Source: Lachnospiraceae bacterium
Lineage (GTDB): Bacteria; Bacillota; Clostridia; Lachnospirales; Lachnospiraceae
Reading direction: 5' to 3'
Assembly (NCBI GenBank): GCA_017463225.1
Contig: JAFTPO010000045.1
Coordinates: 1-64,000, forward strand
DNA: 64,000 bases
The notes beneath the pieces were generated by a model. The model ran no database searches. It was not told where the DNA came from and saw nothing but the letters and a program-made list of their open reading frames with translations. Within the stretch, counting starts at the first letter, position 1, and the number at the start of each line of letters is the position of its first letter. Shown piece by piece: positions 1-9,160 of this stretch. Position numbers and translations under genes: made by a program.

Positions 1-100
1 CGTCATCTTCATCAAACAAATCATCATCGAATTCGTCTTCGTCTAATTCTTTCACCTTAAAAAAGTCCAAGAAACTCTTCTTACCTGATTCCTTAGCCAT
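1..100 (-). CDS. sepF: SepF cell division protein (N-terminal fragment, cut by window edge)
   Basis: Only the first 33 codons lie in the window. They read MAKESGKKSFLDFF followed by a very acidic Asp/Glu stretch. SepF proteins begin with a short amphipathic membrane-binding helix followed by an acidic linker, and this matches. SepF tethers FtsZ filaments to the membrane. The ATG at 98-100 has an AGGAGATATTAAT-type ribosome site upstream. The yggS/ylmE gene ends 15 bp upstream, the same ylmE-sepF order as in Bacillus and most clostridia. The core FtsZ-binding domain is outside the window, so the call rests on the N-terminus and synteny. Confidence 0.8.
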   Translation of the reverse strand, partial: MAKESGKKSFLDFFKVKELDEDEFDDDLFDEDD

Positions 101-115
101 ATTAATATCTCCTTA

Positions 116-808
116 TTATATATTGTAGTTGCGCTCTCCAAAAATACCTGTTCCAACACGAACCATAGTAGCACCCTCTTCGATGGCAACTTCATAGTCA
201 TTGGTCATACCCATTGACAAAATACTCATATCAACATTATCAATGTTTTTTGATTTTATGTCAAGTGATAATTGCTTTAATTGACTAAAATATCCCCTAT
301 TATCTTCAGGATTATCAACAAATGGAGCTATAGTCATCAATCCCTTAATTCTAACATTTGGAAGCTTGCTTATATCTTCAACCAGCTTAGCTGTATCCTC
401 AAGTTCTAAACCGAATTTTGTATCCTCATTGGCAACATTAACCTGAACCAAAATATCACATATTACGGATTTTTTAGCAGCCTCCTTGTCAATTTCCTTA
501 GCTAACTTAAGCGAATCAACTGAATGTATCAGGCATGCTTTATCTACAATGTATTTTACCTTATTGGTCTGAAGATGTCCTATAAGATGCCAATTCACCT
601 TGCATGATACTTCTTCATACTTAGAAGTGAGCTCCTGAACCTTATTCTCTCCAAATTCTTTAACACCATGACCTATAAGCTCTTCAATATCACTTAAAGG
701 CTTTGTTTTGCTGACTGCAATAAGTGTAATTTCTTCAGGATTTCTACCTGCTCTCTCGCAGGCATCAGCTATCTTTTTTACTACTGCATCATAATTATCC
801 TTTAACAT
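116..808 (-). CDS. yggS: YggS/YlmE-family PLP-binding protein (PLP homeostasis)
   Basis: A 230-aa protein of the usual family length, a single-domain TIM barrel related to the N-terminal domain of alanine racemase. The PLP lysine is in the AVSKTKP motif near residue 34. GENKVQEL and WHLIGHLQTNK are the family signatures, and the C-terminal SMGMTNDYEVAIEEG segment binds the phosphate. The family maintains pyridoxal phosphate homeostasis and has no clear catalytic activity. The ATG follows GGAGTAATT. The gene lies between an HlyD-like gene and sepF, the standard Gram-positive context. Confidence 0.95.
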   Translation of the reverse strand: MLKDNYDAVVKKIADACERAGRNPEEITLIAVSKTKPLSDIEELIGHGVKEFGENKVQELTSKYEEVSCKVNWHLIGHLQTNKVKYIVDKACLIHSVDSLKLAKEIDKEAAKKSVICDILVQVNVANEDTKFGLELEDTAKLVEDISKLPNVRIKGLMTIAPFVDNPEDNRGYFSQLKQLSLDIKSKNIDNVDMSILSMGMTNDYEVAIEEGATMVRVGTGIFGERNYNI

Positions 809-818
809 AATTACTCCT

Positions 819-2438
819 TTAATATATAATCTGATTCTCTACAACCTTAGAAGCGTCAAGGATTATATTATCATATACATTTATTTCCTCACCATTTTCG
901 ATTAATGCAAATTCATCAACTGTCTTAATTATAGTAACATAAGTGAACTCTGCAGAACCTCTGTTGGCAAGATATACTCCGTCTAGCTTCTTTATCTCTA
1001 AAACTGAAACTGCGATACTAGAGGATGCATCTCCCTCTAATAGAATATCTGTAGCCTGAAAGCCTGATGAATCAATGTATGCATTGTTGCCTATGATATG
1101 ATATACCATAGCCTTAACCTCTACCTCCTGCCTACCGGAATCATCTTTCTTTCTATGTACAGTAACAGCTACCTCACTGCCTTCTGCTACTCCACCATCA
1201 AGATACTCTAAAGGTACCTGATACAAATTACCTTCTTCATACTTCACAAGCTCCAAAGAGGAAACAGTTAAGGTATTCTTCGGAATAAGAACATCCTTAT
1301 CCTCAAAAAAGCTTGGGTCAACATAGCAGTATTCATCATCAATCTTAAATATGGTTGGTTCTATAATATGATTTACAAGATTGCCATTCTCGTCTCTTCT
1401 TTGAACATTAATCTTATTTTCACTACTCTGATTAACTCCACCTGTTAGATAATTCTTAGGTATTTTATAAACATCCTTTGTAACAAGAGAGGAAACAGGA
1501 ACTTTTAAGCCTTCATCCCCATCCATCACTATCTCTATAGATAGAAATCTCTCACCTATATAATTATACATATACTTATCCAGGCTAATATTTATATACC
1601 TTCCATCTGAACCATTCACTATGGTATATGGCATATATATTGTATAGCTTGAGTTATTAATTTTAAAGGTAATATTCTCCCTATCACCTAATAAGCTAAT
1701 TTGATCATCAGTTATAGGGGCAATTATACTCCATTTTTCACTAGGAATTATCTTTACAATAGGACTTCCTGCAGTTACAATCTCTCCGGTTTTAAGAGTC
1801 TGCTTTGAATACTTGGACTTATCAAAATCAGAAGCCTTTACAGTGGAAATATCATAATCCTCATAACCATCTATGTAATATGTAACTATTCCACTATATT
1901 CAGACCTTATTCCACTTAAACTATATCCGGAATTTTCGGTTATCTGCTGCATCATAACCTCATTAGTAAGCTCAAGCACCTTGTTATTTACGTTATTCTC
2001 AAAGTTATATGCCTCATAAAAGGTTTCATCACTATAAGATACCTTATATAGACTTATAAGCTCTCTTATATCTTTATAATCTTCCTTAGTTAATAACTCA
2101 TCAAACTGATCGCTATCACTTACGGTATTTATAAGACTGCCTGTTTCATCCACAGTACAAACTGTAGAGCCCTTCATAATCTTTTCACCATCACGTATGT
2201 AATAGCAAACATATCCGGATTCTATGGTTTTTACAAGCTGTTCATCTCTAACCGCCAGACCATTTAAGGTAATGTTATTATTTACATTACTCTTACTTAC
2301 TCTGTATATTGATACAGGCTCTTTAGACGCCATAATTATAGCGCATATTATGACGTACAATAAAATTGCTGCAACAACGCAAGTTGCAGCATTAAATTTA
2401 ATTGTTTTCTTAACTTTAACAACCTTATTATTACTCAT
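819..2438 (-). CDS. HlyD-like membrane fusion protein of the division cluster
   Basis: A 539-aa protein with a basic N-terminus, one membrane segment (about residues 17-38) and a long extracellular part. The region after the anchor looks like the split lipoyl/barrel-sandwich hybrid of HlyD-type adaptors: a biotinyl-lipoyl-like half near residues 60-110, a helical insert, and a second half near 180-240 with SEYSGIVTYYIDGYE and GEIVTAGSPIVKI. Beta-rich repeats follow. No ABC transporter or outer-membrane partner is nearby. Its place between a D,D-carboxypeptidase and yggS-sepF suggests a cell-envelope or division role, which is inference. The ATG follows AAGGGATAGTAT. The exact function is unknown. 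Confidence 0.7.
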   Translation of the reverse strand: MSNNKVVKVKKTIKFNAATCVVAAILLYVIICAIIMASKEPVSIYRVSKSNVNNNITLNGLAVRDEQLVKTIESGYVCYYIRDGEKIMKGSTVCTVDETGSLINTVSDSDQFDELLTKEDYKDIRELISLYKVSYSDETFYEAYNFENNVNNKVLELTNEVMMQQITENSGYSLSGIRSEYSGIVTYYIDGYEDYDISTVKASDFDKSKYSKQTLKTGEIVTAGSPIVKIIPSEKWSIIAPITDDQISLLGDRENITFKINNSSYTIYMPYTIVNGSDGRYINISLDKYMYNYIGERFLSIEIVMDGDEGLKVPVSSLVTKDVYKIPKNYLTGGVNQSSENKINVQRRDENGNLVNHIIEPTIFKIDDEYCYVDPSFFEDKDVLIPKNTLTVSSLELVKYEEGNLYQVPLEYLDGGVAEGSEVAVTVHRKKDDSGRQEVEVKAMVYHIIGNNAYIDSSGFQATDILLEGDASSSIAVSVLEIKKLDGVYLANRGSAEFTYVTIIKTVDEFALIENGEEINVYDNIILDASKVVENQIIY

Positions 2439-2449
2439 ATACTATCCCT

Positions 2450-3442
2450 TTATTTTACAAGGCAGAGTAGCTGAACCATCGCATCATATAAAACTGCCTT
2501 GGAATCTCCACTAGAAGCTATAACGATATATGTTTTATCATCTCTGGTAACATACATGGATAAGCAGTTTCCTGCTCCATCTGTTGTACCGGTCTTCCAA
2601 ACATGAATATCAAAATTCGCCGGGAGTTCCACATTACCATTTAAAAAATAATTTGTTGGTGTTATCTCCCTATTTATTAAATACCCCTCTGAGCTAATAT
2701 AAGAATATGAATATGATTCAAATTCATCTATGGTACGAATCAAATCATATTTATATGCTTCCTTAGTTATAAGATAGATATCATAAGCTGTAGAATAATG
2801 CTCTGGATTATCCAAACCATGAGGGTTCATATAATGTGTATTTGTGGCACCAATACTCTTAGCCTTCTGATTCATAAGAACAGCAAAAGCCTCCTCACTT
2901 CCGGCAACATAATCAGCCAAAATAAGAGCGTAATAATTATTACTCTCAATCAAAAGACCATATAGCAAATCCTTAACTGTTATCTCATCACCATAGAAAA
3001 TATCAGCAGGGGCAACTCCATCGTAGGTAAGGTCATAATCTCTGGTTAGTGTTACTGTACTATTTAGATTGATATCACCACTATTAATCTTATCGCATAC
3101 AACCATTGCAGTCATATACTTGGTCATAGATGCAGGATACATCCTCTCATGTACATTCTTTGCTGCTAAAACCTGCTTGTCTGTTTCATTTATCAATAAC
3201 GCATAATAACAGTCGTCAAACAGCTCAGCATTAGTATTGTCTGAGCGATAAACCACTGTATCATCCATAGTATATTCTGTTGTATCTGATGCCTTAAGCA
3301 TCTCACTTATACCGAATTTCATCTGTCCGGCTTCAGGATATTCATCACGAACAGAATTATTAAATATGCTGACTATAAGAAAGAAAATGCATATTATTAC
3401 AACAGGTATAAGGCTCTTTAGCATGCTTTTAATCAATTTCAT
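2450..3442 (-). CDS. D-alanyl-D-alanine carboxypeptidase, serine type (peptidase S11)
   Basis: A membrane-anchored penicillin-binding protein of about 330 aa. It has a signal anchor at about residues 8-27, then the S11 fold with the active-site SxxK motif SMTK near residue 105, the SxN motif in ESNNYYAL, and the KTG triad in HVWKTGTTDGAGNC. It removes the terminal D-Ala from peptidoglycan stem peptides outside the cell. The C-terminal PBP5-type beta domain and amphipathic anchor are absent, so anchoring is N-terminal. The start is uncertain: an ATG at 3442 is directly preceded by an in-frame GTG. It lies between the mgsA-like gene and the HlyD-like gene in the cell-envelope run. Confidence 0.9.
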   Translation of the reverse strand: MKLIKSMLKSLIPVVIICIFFLIVSIFNNSVRDEYPEAGQMKFGISEMLKASDTTEYTMDDTVVYRSDNTNAELFDDCYYALLINETDKQVLAAKNVHERMYPASMTKYMTAMVVCDKINSGDINLNSTVTLTRDYDLTYDGVAPADIFYGDEITVKDLLYGLLIESNNYYALILADYVAGSEEAFAVLMNQKAKSIGATNTHYMNPHGLDNPEHYSTAYDIYLITKEAYKYDLIRTIDEFESYSYSYISSEGYLINREITPTNYFLNGNVELPANFDIHVWKTGTTDGAGNCLSMYVTRDDKTYIVIASSGDSKAVLYDAMVQLLCLVK

Positions 3443-3466
3443 CACCTGTAATTAATAGTAATATGA

Positions 3467-3871
3467 TTAGTGCTTATATAGCTCTCTCCAATCCAAATCT
3501 CCTCTGTCTAATGCCTTAACTAATAGCTCTGCAGTAGCAAGATTAGTGGCAAGAGGAATATTATGAAGATCACACAATGTAAATATCTTACTAATATCTA
3601 CATCATTAAGCTTGATAGTCATTGGATCTCTAAGGAATATCATTAAATCCAATTCGTTACTCTCTATCATAGAACCAAGCTGATTAGCACCACCTGTATG
3701 TCCTGCCAGAAACCTATGTACAGTAAGATTAGCAGCTTCTTCTACCATTCTGCCTGTTGTTCCTGTAGCATAAAGCTGATGATGACTTAAAATACCTCTA
3801 TAAGCTATACAAAAGTTTTGCATAAGCTTCTTTTTTGAATCATGTGCGATTAATCCAATATTCATACACAT
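3467..3871 (-). CDS. Methylglyoxal synthase-like protein with altered catalytic residues
   Basis: A 134-aa protein aligning along its length with MgsA, which converts dihydroxyacetone phosphate to methylglyoxal. The phosphate-binding TGTTG loop (residues 36-40) and His10-Asp11 (E. coli His19-Asp20) are kept. The motif around the E. coli catalytic base Asp71, GGDQQ, reads GGANQ here, placing Ala62 at that position. The E. coli His98 position is Asn89, while Asp91 and Asp101 correspond to Asp82 and Asp92. Activity is therefore doubtful, although the fold assignment is firm. It sits between rodA and a D,D-carboxypeptidase gene, an unusual place for a glycolytic bypass enzyme. The ATG follows AGGGGTGAA. 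Confidence 0.8.
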   Translation of the reverse strand: MCMNIGLIAHDSKKKLMQNFCIAYRGILSHHQLYATGTTGRMVEEAANLTVHRFLAGHTGGANQLGSMIESNELDLMIFLRDPMTIKLNDVDISKIFTLCDLHNIPLATNLATAELLVKALDRGDLDWRELYKH

Positions 3872-3878
3872 TTCACCC

Positions 3879-4997
3879 CTAGTAAAACTTTTTCTGAAGA
3901 CTAATATTTAACACAAGTCCCATACCTGCACACATACTTATTAATGAACTAAGTCCATAGCTTATGAATGGCAACGGTAATCCTGTATTTGGTAACAAGC
4001 CTGTGGCTACACCGATATTAATGAAGGACTGGTAGCCAATGAGACATCCTACACCTGATGCTATAAGCATTCCTTTCATATCCTTCGCACGTCTTCCTAC
4101 ACTTATACATTGTAACACTAATATCAATATAATTGCAACAATGAATACACTTCCAACGAAACCTAATTCTTCTCCTATAACAGAAAAGATAAAGTCTGTC
4201 TGCTGCTCGGATATGAAATTAGCGTCTTTAACAGTTGCAATGGTCGAGGAATTTAATCCCTTGCCGGTAAGCTCTCCCGAGCCAATAGCCATTATAGAAT
4301 TATTCTGCTGGGAATAATCTTCACCATACTGGTCAGGATATATGAATGACAATATTCTTGCAACCTGATAATCTCTAAGCAATATCTGATCAGGTCTTTG
4401 AATATACCATATGAAGCTTCCCGCAATAGGTACAAATATAAGCAGTGCTATTACGATAATTTTATAGCTGAGTCCTGCCAGAAATATCAATGTAACAAGC
4501 ACAAATGTAAGACAAAGTGTTGTAGATAAATCAGGCTCCATAACTATAAGAAACAATGGCAACGCCGCAAATGCAGCCATCTGAATAATTCCCTTAATTG
4601 TATTAATCTCATCGTTATGTTTAAGACCGGCAAGCAGTGTGGCATAACATATTATCATCATAATCTTGGAAAACTCCGAAGGCTGGAACTGTACACCGCC
4701 TTCTCCACCTATATTTATCCATCTGGTTGCACTGTTAACCTCAACACCAAACAAAAGTACTGATAACAGCAGTATGGCATTGACAACATATATAACCTTA
4801 AATAGCTTACATATGAATTCATAATCCACAACAGACACAAAGCCCATAACAGATATACCTAAAACCGCACCTATACACTGTCTAACGGTAAAGCTGCTAT
4901 CCGCACTGTTAATACAGACAATTCCTATTATTATAACAGCAATTACCGTAAAGAATAATTTGAAATTATAATCCTTGAGACTGAATTTTGTGAACAT
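3879..4997 (-). CDS. rodA: RodA, SEDS-family peptidoglycan glycosyltransferase
   Basis: A 372-aa polytopic membrane protein of the SEDS family with about ten membrane segments. Family signatures are visible: FQPSEFSKI near residue 105, MEPDLSTTL near 157, FIFSVIGEELGFVG near 270, and the C-terminal TGLPLPFISYGLSSL. RodA polymerises lipid II into glycan strands together with PBP2 in the elongation complex. Its partner PBP2 is encoded three genes upstream in the same run. The start overlaps the 3' end of minD by about 32 bp, which suggests translational coupling. A second SEDS gene is at 42.4-43.8 kb. Confidence 0.92.
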   Translation of the reverse strand: MFTKFSLKDYNFKLFFTVIAVIIIGIVCINSADSSFTVRQCIGAVLGISVMGFVSVVDYEFICKLFKVIYVVNAILLLSVLLFGVEVNSATRWINIGGEGGVQFQPSEFSKIMMIICYATLLAGLKHNDEINTIKGIIQMAAFAALPLFLIVMEPDLSTTLCLTFVLVTLIFLAGLSYKIIVIALLIFVPIAGSFIWYIQRPDQILLRDYQVARILSFIYPDQYGEDYSQQNNSIMAIGSGELTGKGLNSSTIATVKDANFISEQQTDFIFSVIGEELGFVGSVFIVAIILILVLQCISVGRRAKDMKGMLIASGVGCLIGYQSFINIGVATGLLPNTGLPLPFISYGLSSLISMCAGMGLVLNISLQKKFY

Positions 4998-5778
4998 CCT
5001 TATCCTTCTTCTTTAACCATTTAAACAGACTAAAGCTGTTTTCATTTTCTCTGCTTGTACTAATTCCGGCAACTCTTCTGGCTATATAATCATATGCCTT
5101 ACCGGACTTTGTATTATTTCCTGCAATAGGCTCTCCCCTATTACTTGAAATTACAATATCCTCATCATCATATATTGTTCCAATTAGATTAATTGAGAGA
5201 ATATCTACAACATCATCAACTGACATCATATCTCCTCTTCTAACCATATCCTGGCGAATCTTATTTATTATCAAATCTACCCTAGGCATCTCATTTGCAT
5301 TCAAAATACCAATTATTCTATCTGCGTCTCTTATGGCAGAAACCTCAGGTGTTGTAACAATAATAGCCCTTCCTGCGGCTGCTATGGCATTCTTAAAGCC
5401 ATGCTCAATTCCTGCAGGACAATCAATAATTATGTAGTCATAATCCGGTTTTAAAGCTTCTACAAGCTTTTTCATCTGTTCAGGGCATACCGAAGTCTTG
5501 TCCCTGGTTTGTGCTGCCGGAAGCAAACCAAGATTATCATAGGTTTTATCCTTGATTATGGCCTGCTTAGGTTTACAGCTACCCTCCACTACATCAACCA
5601 GATTAAAAACTATTCTATTATCTAATCCCATTACTACATCAAGATTACGAAGTCCTATATCTGTATCAATAAGCAATACCTTATATCCTAATCTTGCCAA
5701 TCCATAACCTATATTCGCAGTGGTAGTTGTCTTTCCAACACCACCCTTTCCACTTGTTACAACAATTACCTCACTCAT
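4966..5778 (-). CDS. minD: MinD septum-site determining ATPase
   Basis: A 270-aa ParA/MinD-family ATPase. The deviant Walker A motif SGKGGVGKTTTTANIG is at the N-terminus, IDTDIGLRNLDVVMG follows, and Walker B is IIIDCPAG. MinD recruits MinC to the membrane to block division at the poles. The C-terminal tail FKWLKKKDKDV could be part of an amphipathic membrane-targeting helix. The ATG at 5778 follows GGGAGGAATATTTG and overlaps the minC stop codon as ATGA, so a TTG one codon earlier is not the likely start. Confidence 0.95.
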   Translation of the reverse strand: MSEVIVVTSGKGGVGKTTTTANIGYGLARLGYKVLLIDTDIGLRNLDVVMGLDNRIVFNLVDVVEGSCKPKQAIIKDKTYDNLGLLPAAQTRDKTSVCPEQMKKLVEALKPDYDYIIIDCPAGIEHGFKNAIAAAGRAIIVTTPEVSAIRDADRIIGILNANEMPRVDLIINKIRQDMVRRGDMMSVDDVVDILSINLIGTIYDDEDIVISSNRGEPIAGNNTKSGKAYDYIARRVAGISTSRENENSFSLFKWLKKKDKDVHKIQSQGL

Positions 5779-6296
5779 CAAATATTCCTCCCTGATATCG
5801 AATAATATACAAATGCATCTTCTACTGCATTATTAGCCCCTTGGCATCCTGCCTTGGCAATACCATCTAAAGCACCTGTAATTACTATATTCCCCTGTGA
5901 ATATACTGAGGCACCCTTTTCAACATTGCCGATTATTACGATGCTACATCGTGCATTAATAGATTGTCCACTTCTCAAATTTCCTATATAAAACAATCCA
6001 TCTCTATCAGTCTGTATATTTGATAAAAGCTTTATATCCTTATTCTCTTGTTTTTTAATGTTATGGCATACATTTAGGCCTAAATTGCTTAAAGCAAATA
6101 GTATCTTAGCTTTCTCATCCTCCGTTAAAATCTTGTTTTCAAAGGTGATATTTATAGGTTTAGAATTCTTATAATTACAATTAGGTCCCCTAAGCTTAAG
6201 CTCCAGCTGAAATATCACTTCCTCTAAAGTAGCTTCAGGCTCTATGATTATATGAATTCCCTGCTTATCACCCTTGATAATAACGGGATTTTTCAT
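5778..6296 (-). CDS. minC: MinC septum-site determining protein
   Basis: A 172-aa, rather short MinC. The N-terminal domain (residues 1 to about 95) begins MKNPVIIKGDKQGIHI. The C-terminal beta-helix domain has the typical NLRSGQSI, GNVEKGASVYSQGNIVITGALDG and AGCQGANN pattern. MinC inhibits FtsZ polymerisation when bound to MinD. It is translationally coupled to minD (ATGA) and lies 17 bp downstream of the PBP2 gene. The ATG follows AGAGGTGAATA. No MinE or MinJ is visible; a DivIVA-like protein is encoded at 48.3-48.9 kb. Confidence 0.92.
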   Translation of the reverse strand: MKNPVIIKGDKQGIHIIIEPEATLEEVIFQLELKLRGPNCNYKNSKPINITFENKILTEDEKAKILFALSNLGLNVCHNIKKQENKDIKLLSNIQTDRDGLFYIGNLRSGQSINARCSIVIIGNVEKGASVYSQGNIVITGALDGIAKAGCQGANNAVEDAFVYYSISGRNI

Positions 6297-6313
6297 TATT
6301 CACCTCTTTAAAA

Positions 6314-9157
6314 CTAATCTGATACGACAGTATTACCTGACATTTCAGCTCCTACAAGCTTCTCAGAATCATACATATATGCATATACAAAGCTTGCCAG
6401 CTCCTTTGCATTACCTGAAGAATAACCATACTGTATTACACAGGTAACAGAAACCTCAGGGGCCTCATAAGGAGCAAAGGAAACAAATAATGCATGGTTA
6501 GGTCTAACCTCACTCTCCTGGGCTGTACCGGTTTTTCCTGCAACCTCAACATTAATACGCTTGATTAAATCATCATCTTTTGAACCGTATACAATTGCTC
6601 TTCTCATTCCGGCATGAACAGAAGTCCAAGTCTGAGGTGCAACCTGATCCAACTCATTATGAATAATAGCCGAATTATCTTTTACAAGATTACCCTCATA
6701 GTCTGTTATTTTTTCAATTAAAGTCAGATCATAGCATGTACCACCATTGGCGACTGTAGTAACATATCTGGACATCTGAACAGGAGTATACAGATTTGTA
6801 CCCTGTCCTATGGCACTACGAACAGCGTCACTGTCAGAAATCTCCGGTGGACTCTCTGGAAGCTCAACACCGGATACAGCATCAAAGCCAAACATTTCTG
6901 CATATTTTGTCAAACGACTTAAACCATATAAATCGTTATATTTTTCATTCTTAGTAGCCAGCCAATATCCAACTTGATAAAAATACATATTACAGGAAGC
7001 CTGTATTGCACTCTCTAAATCCATACCTCCGTGACCACCTGGATATAACCAACATCTTGCAGCCGGCTCAATCTCATTAAACTCACCATCACATGAAAGT
7101 AATGTACTTGCATCAATTTCGTTTTCTGTAACACCTGCAACGGCAGTAAGCAGCTTATAGGTAGAACCCGGTGCAATCTTATGCTGTGTTGCTCTGTTAA
7201 TAAGAGGTGTTGTTTTATCATCTAACAATGTAGCATAATACTCTGAATCTACTTCATTTGTCAGATAATTATTATCATAGCTTGGATATGTTACAAGTGC
7301 TAAAACATCTCCGGTATCAACATCTGTTACAACAATTGAGCCGGAACATGGATCCAATGCAAGCATAGCCGGAGTAATCTCCAGATTTTTAATCTTCTTA
7401 GTGAAGAAATCATATGCCGGATATGCACCTGCTACAAATTCTTCATATTCTAAGTCATTTTCTTTATTCAACACACCTTGATCATATAACAGATAAACTA
7501 CATCTTCTCCTGTTATCTCGTCCGATTCTATCATAAATCTAATTACCTGTTTGTCGAATTCAGTATCCGTAGATAAATAATTTAAAATATAATCACAGAG
7601 AAGGTCGTAAACTTCTTCGGTGTCATAATAAGCACTTTCAACATCGAAGCTTGATATATCTATGGCCTCTATACTAATACAATACTTTAAATAATGCTCT
7701 AGTGATGTTCCACCCTCCTGATATGCCATAAATTCTTCATCATTAAGAGGAATCTTTGATGTCATAAGAATATTATTAACATTTAAAAACTCACAAATAT
7801 ACTCAGTATAATACTCATACTCTTCTTCAAGTTCTGAGCTTGGAACCGGCTTTTCTCTTAGAATTACATTTAATTCTCCTAAAACCTCTTCCTTCATATT
7901 AAGAAAGTTTTCATAGGTCTTTTTCTCAAGTACGGAAGCTTCATTTCTCTTCATCATATCCAGAGTAAGGATATTATTATCAAACAATCCAAAATATACA
8001 TCGCATATAGGAATCTGAGCATTCTCCCCATCAGGTATATCATAAATTGCGGTTAGATTAGCCAAAAGAATGGACGCAATTTCCTTCTCTAAAGTATCAT
8101 AGCAATACTTCTGTAAGTCAGCATCTATGGTAAGATATACATCATTTCCAGCCTCTGCATTCTTAGTTTCAACAACCTCTATAGGCTTTCCAAGATTATC
8201 TACATACATAACCTCATATCCGGTAGTTCCTCTAAGCTCACTTTCCATATACTGCTCTATACCGGTTTTTCCCACTATCTCGCTATTACTGTACTGCTTT
8301 TCCTTTGGCAGATCTGCATTATAGGTTTTGAGCTCCTCATCAGATATACCACCTACATAACCTATTATATGTGCGAAATACACAGCATCATTATATTTTC
8401 TGAGGGACTGAACCTCAACATCAATACCAATTAACTCATCACTATACTCTGAAAGAGATGCGTTACTTTCCTCACTGATATCATAAGCAATGGTTACAGG
8501 CATATACTGCTGGTATCTGTTCATCCACAGCTTATATCTGCAGGCAAGAATTTTAAGCCTTTCCTCCTTTGGAAAAAGAGGTGAAATGTCAAACACCTCA
8601 TCACAAAGATAATTTACAACATCCTCAGCTGTAGCATTCTTTTCGTGATCCTCTAAATCATCAAAGCTTGTAACCGCATAGACATCCTTTAAAAAGCTTC
8701 TTAACTGAGTCTCCTTGACCAAAAATTCATACTCTCCACTTTCGTCTAAACCAATATTAAAATCTATGGCAAGCTCATCGTTATTTGACTCTAAAATGGT
8801 AATGGCTTTGAATAAAACCTCATTTTTAAGCTCGTTTTCCCCAACGCCCTTTGCCTCAGCAACAGCTGTTATAGCAGTATCATTACTAAAAACAACGGAA
8901 TAGGCAAGCTCGTTGTATGCCAAAAGCTTTCCATTTCTGTCATATATCTCACCACGAACTGAATCTATAGTCAAAGTTTTCTTGGATTTATATGTGAAAT
9001 TCTCCACATGCTCCTGTCCCTCAACTATCTGAAGAGTAAAAAGCTGATTAATAAGGGCTCCAAACATCACCAAAATCAGGCATGTAATAGGGAATAATCT
9101 ATGCTTCATATACTCTAATACAGTCTCTTTAATTGAATTAATTATCTCCCATATCAT
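6314..9157 (-). CDS. mrdA: Penicillin-binding protein 2 (elongasome transpeptidase) with a large insertion
   Basis: A 947-aa class B PBP, well above the 600-720 aa usual for PBP2. One N-terminal membrane segment (about 20-42) precedes a dimerisation domain with RGEIYDRNG and HIIGYVGG. The transpeptidase motifs are STYK (about Ser664), SCN (about 720) and KTGTAQ (about 872). An acidic segment of about 235 residues lies between the conserved DADLQKYCYDTLEKEI (about 344) and the start of the catalytic core GSIVVTDVDTGDVLALV (about 605). It crosslinks peptidoglycan together with RodA. It follows mreD by 3 bp and uses a ribosome site inside the mreD end. Confidence 0.93.
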   Translation of the reverse strand: MIWEIINSIKETVLEYMKHRLFPITCLILVMFGALINQLFTLQIVEGQEHVENFTYKSKKTLTIDSVRGEIYDRNGKLLAYNELAYSVVFSNDTAITAVAEAKGVGENELKNEVLFKAITILESNNDELAIDFNIGLDESGEYEFLVKETQLRSFLKDVYAVTSFDDLEDHEKNATAEDVVNYLCDEVFDISPLFPKEERLKILACRYKLWMNRYQQYMPVTIAYDISEESNASLSEYSDELIGIDVEVQSLRKYNDAVYFAHIIGYVGGISDEELKTYNADLPKEKQYSNSEIVGKTGIEQYMESELRGTTGYEVMYVDNLGKPIEVVETKNAEAGNDVYLTIDADLQKYCYDTLEKEIASILLANLTAIYDIPDGENAQIPICDVYFGLFDNNILTLDMMKRNEASVLEKKTYENFLNMKEEVLGELNVILREKPVPSSELEEEYEYYTEYICEFLNVNNILMTSKIPLNDEEFMAYQEGGTSLEHYLKYCISIEAIDISSFDVESAYYDTEEVYDLLCDYILNYLSTDTEFDKQVIRFMIESDEITGEDVVYLLYDQGVLNKENDLEYEEFVAGAYPAYDFFTKKIKNLEITPAMLALDPCSGSIVVTDVDTGDVLALVTYPSYDNNYLTNEVDSEYYATLLDDKTTPLINRATQHKIAPGSTYKLLTAVAGVTENEIDASTLLSCDGEFNEIEPAARCWLYPGGHGGMDLESAIQASCNMYFYQVGYWLATKNEKYNDLYGLSRLTKYAEMFGFDAVSGVELPESPPEISDSDAVRSAIGQGTNLYTPVQMSRYVTTVANGGTCYDLTLIEKITDYEGNLVKDNSAIIHNELDQVAPQTWTSVHAGMRRAIVYGSKDDDLIKRINVEVAGKTGTAQESEVRPNHALFVSFAPYEAPEVSVTCVIQYGYSSGNAKELASFVYAYMYDSEKLVGAEMSGNTVVSD

Positions 9158-9160
9158 GGA

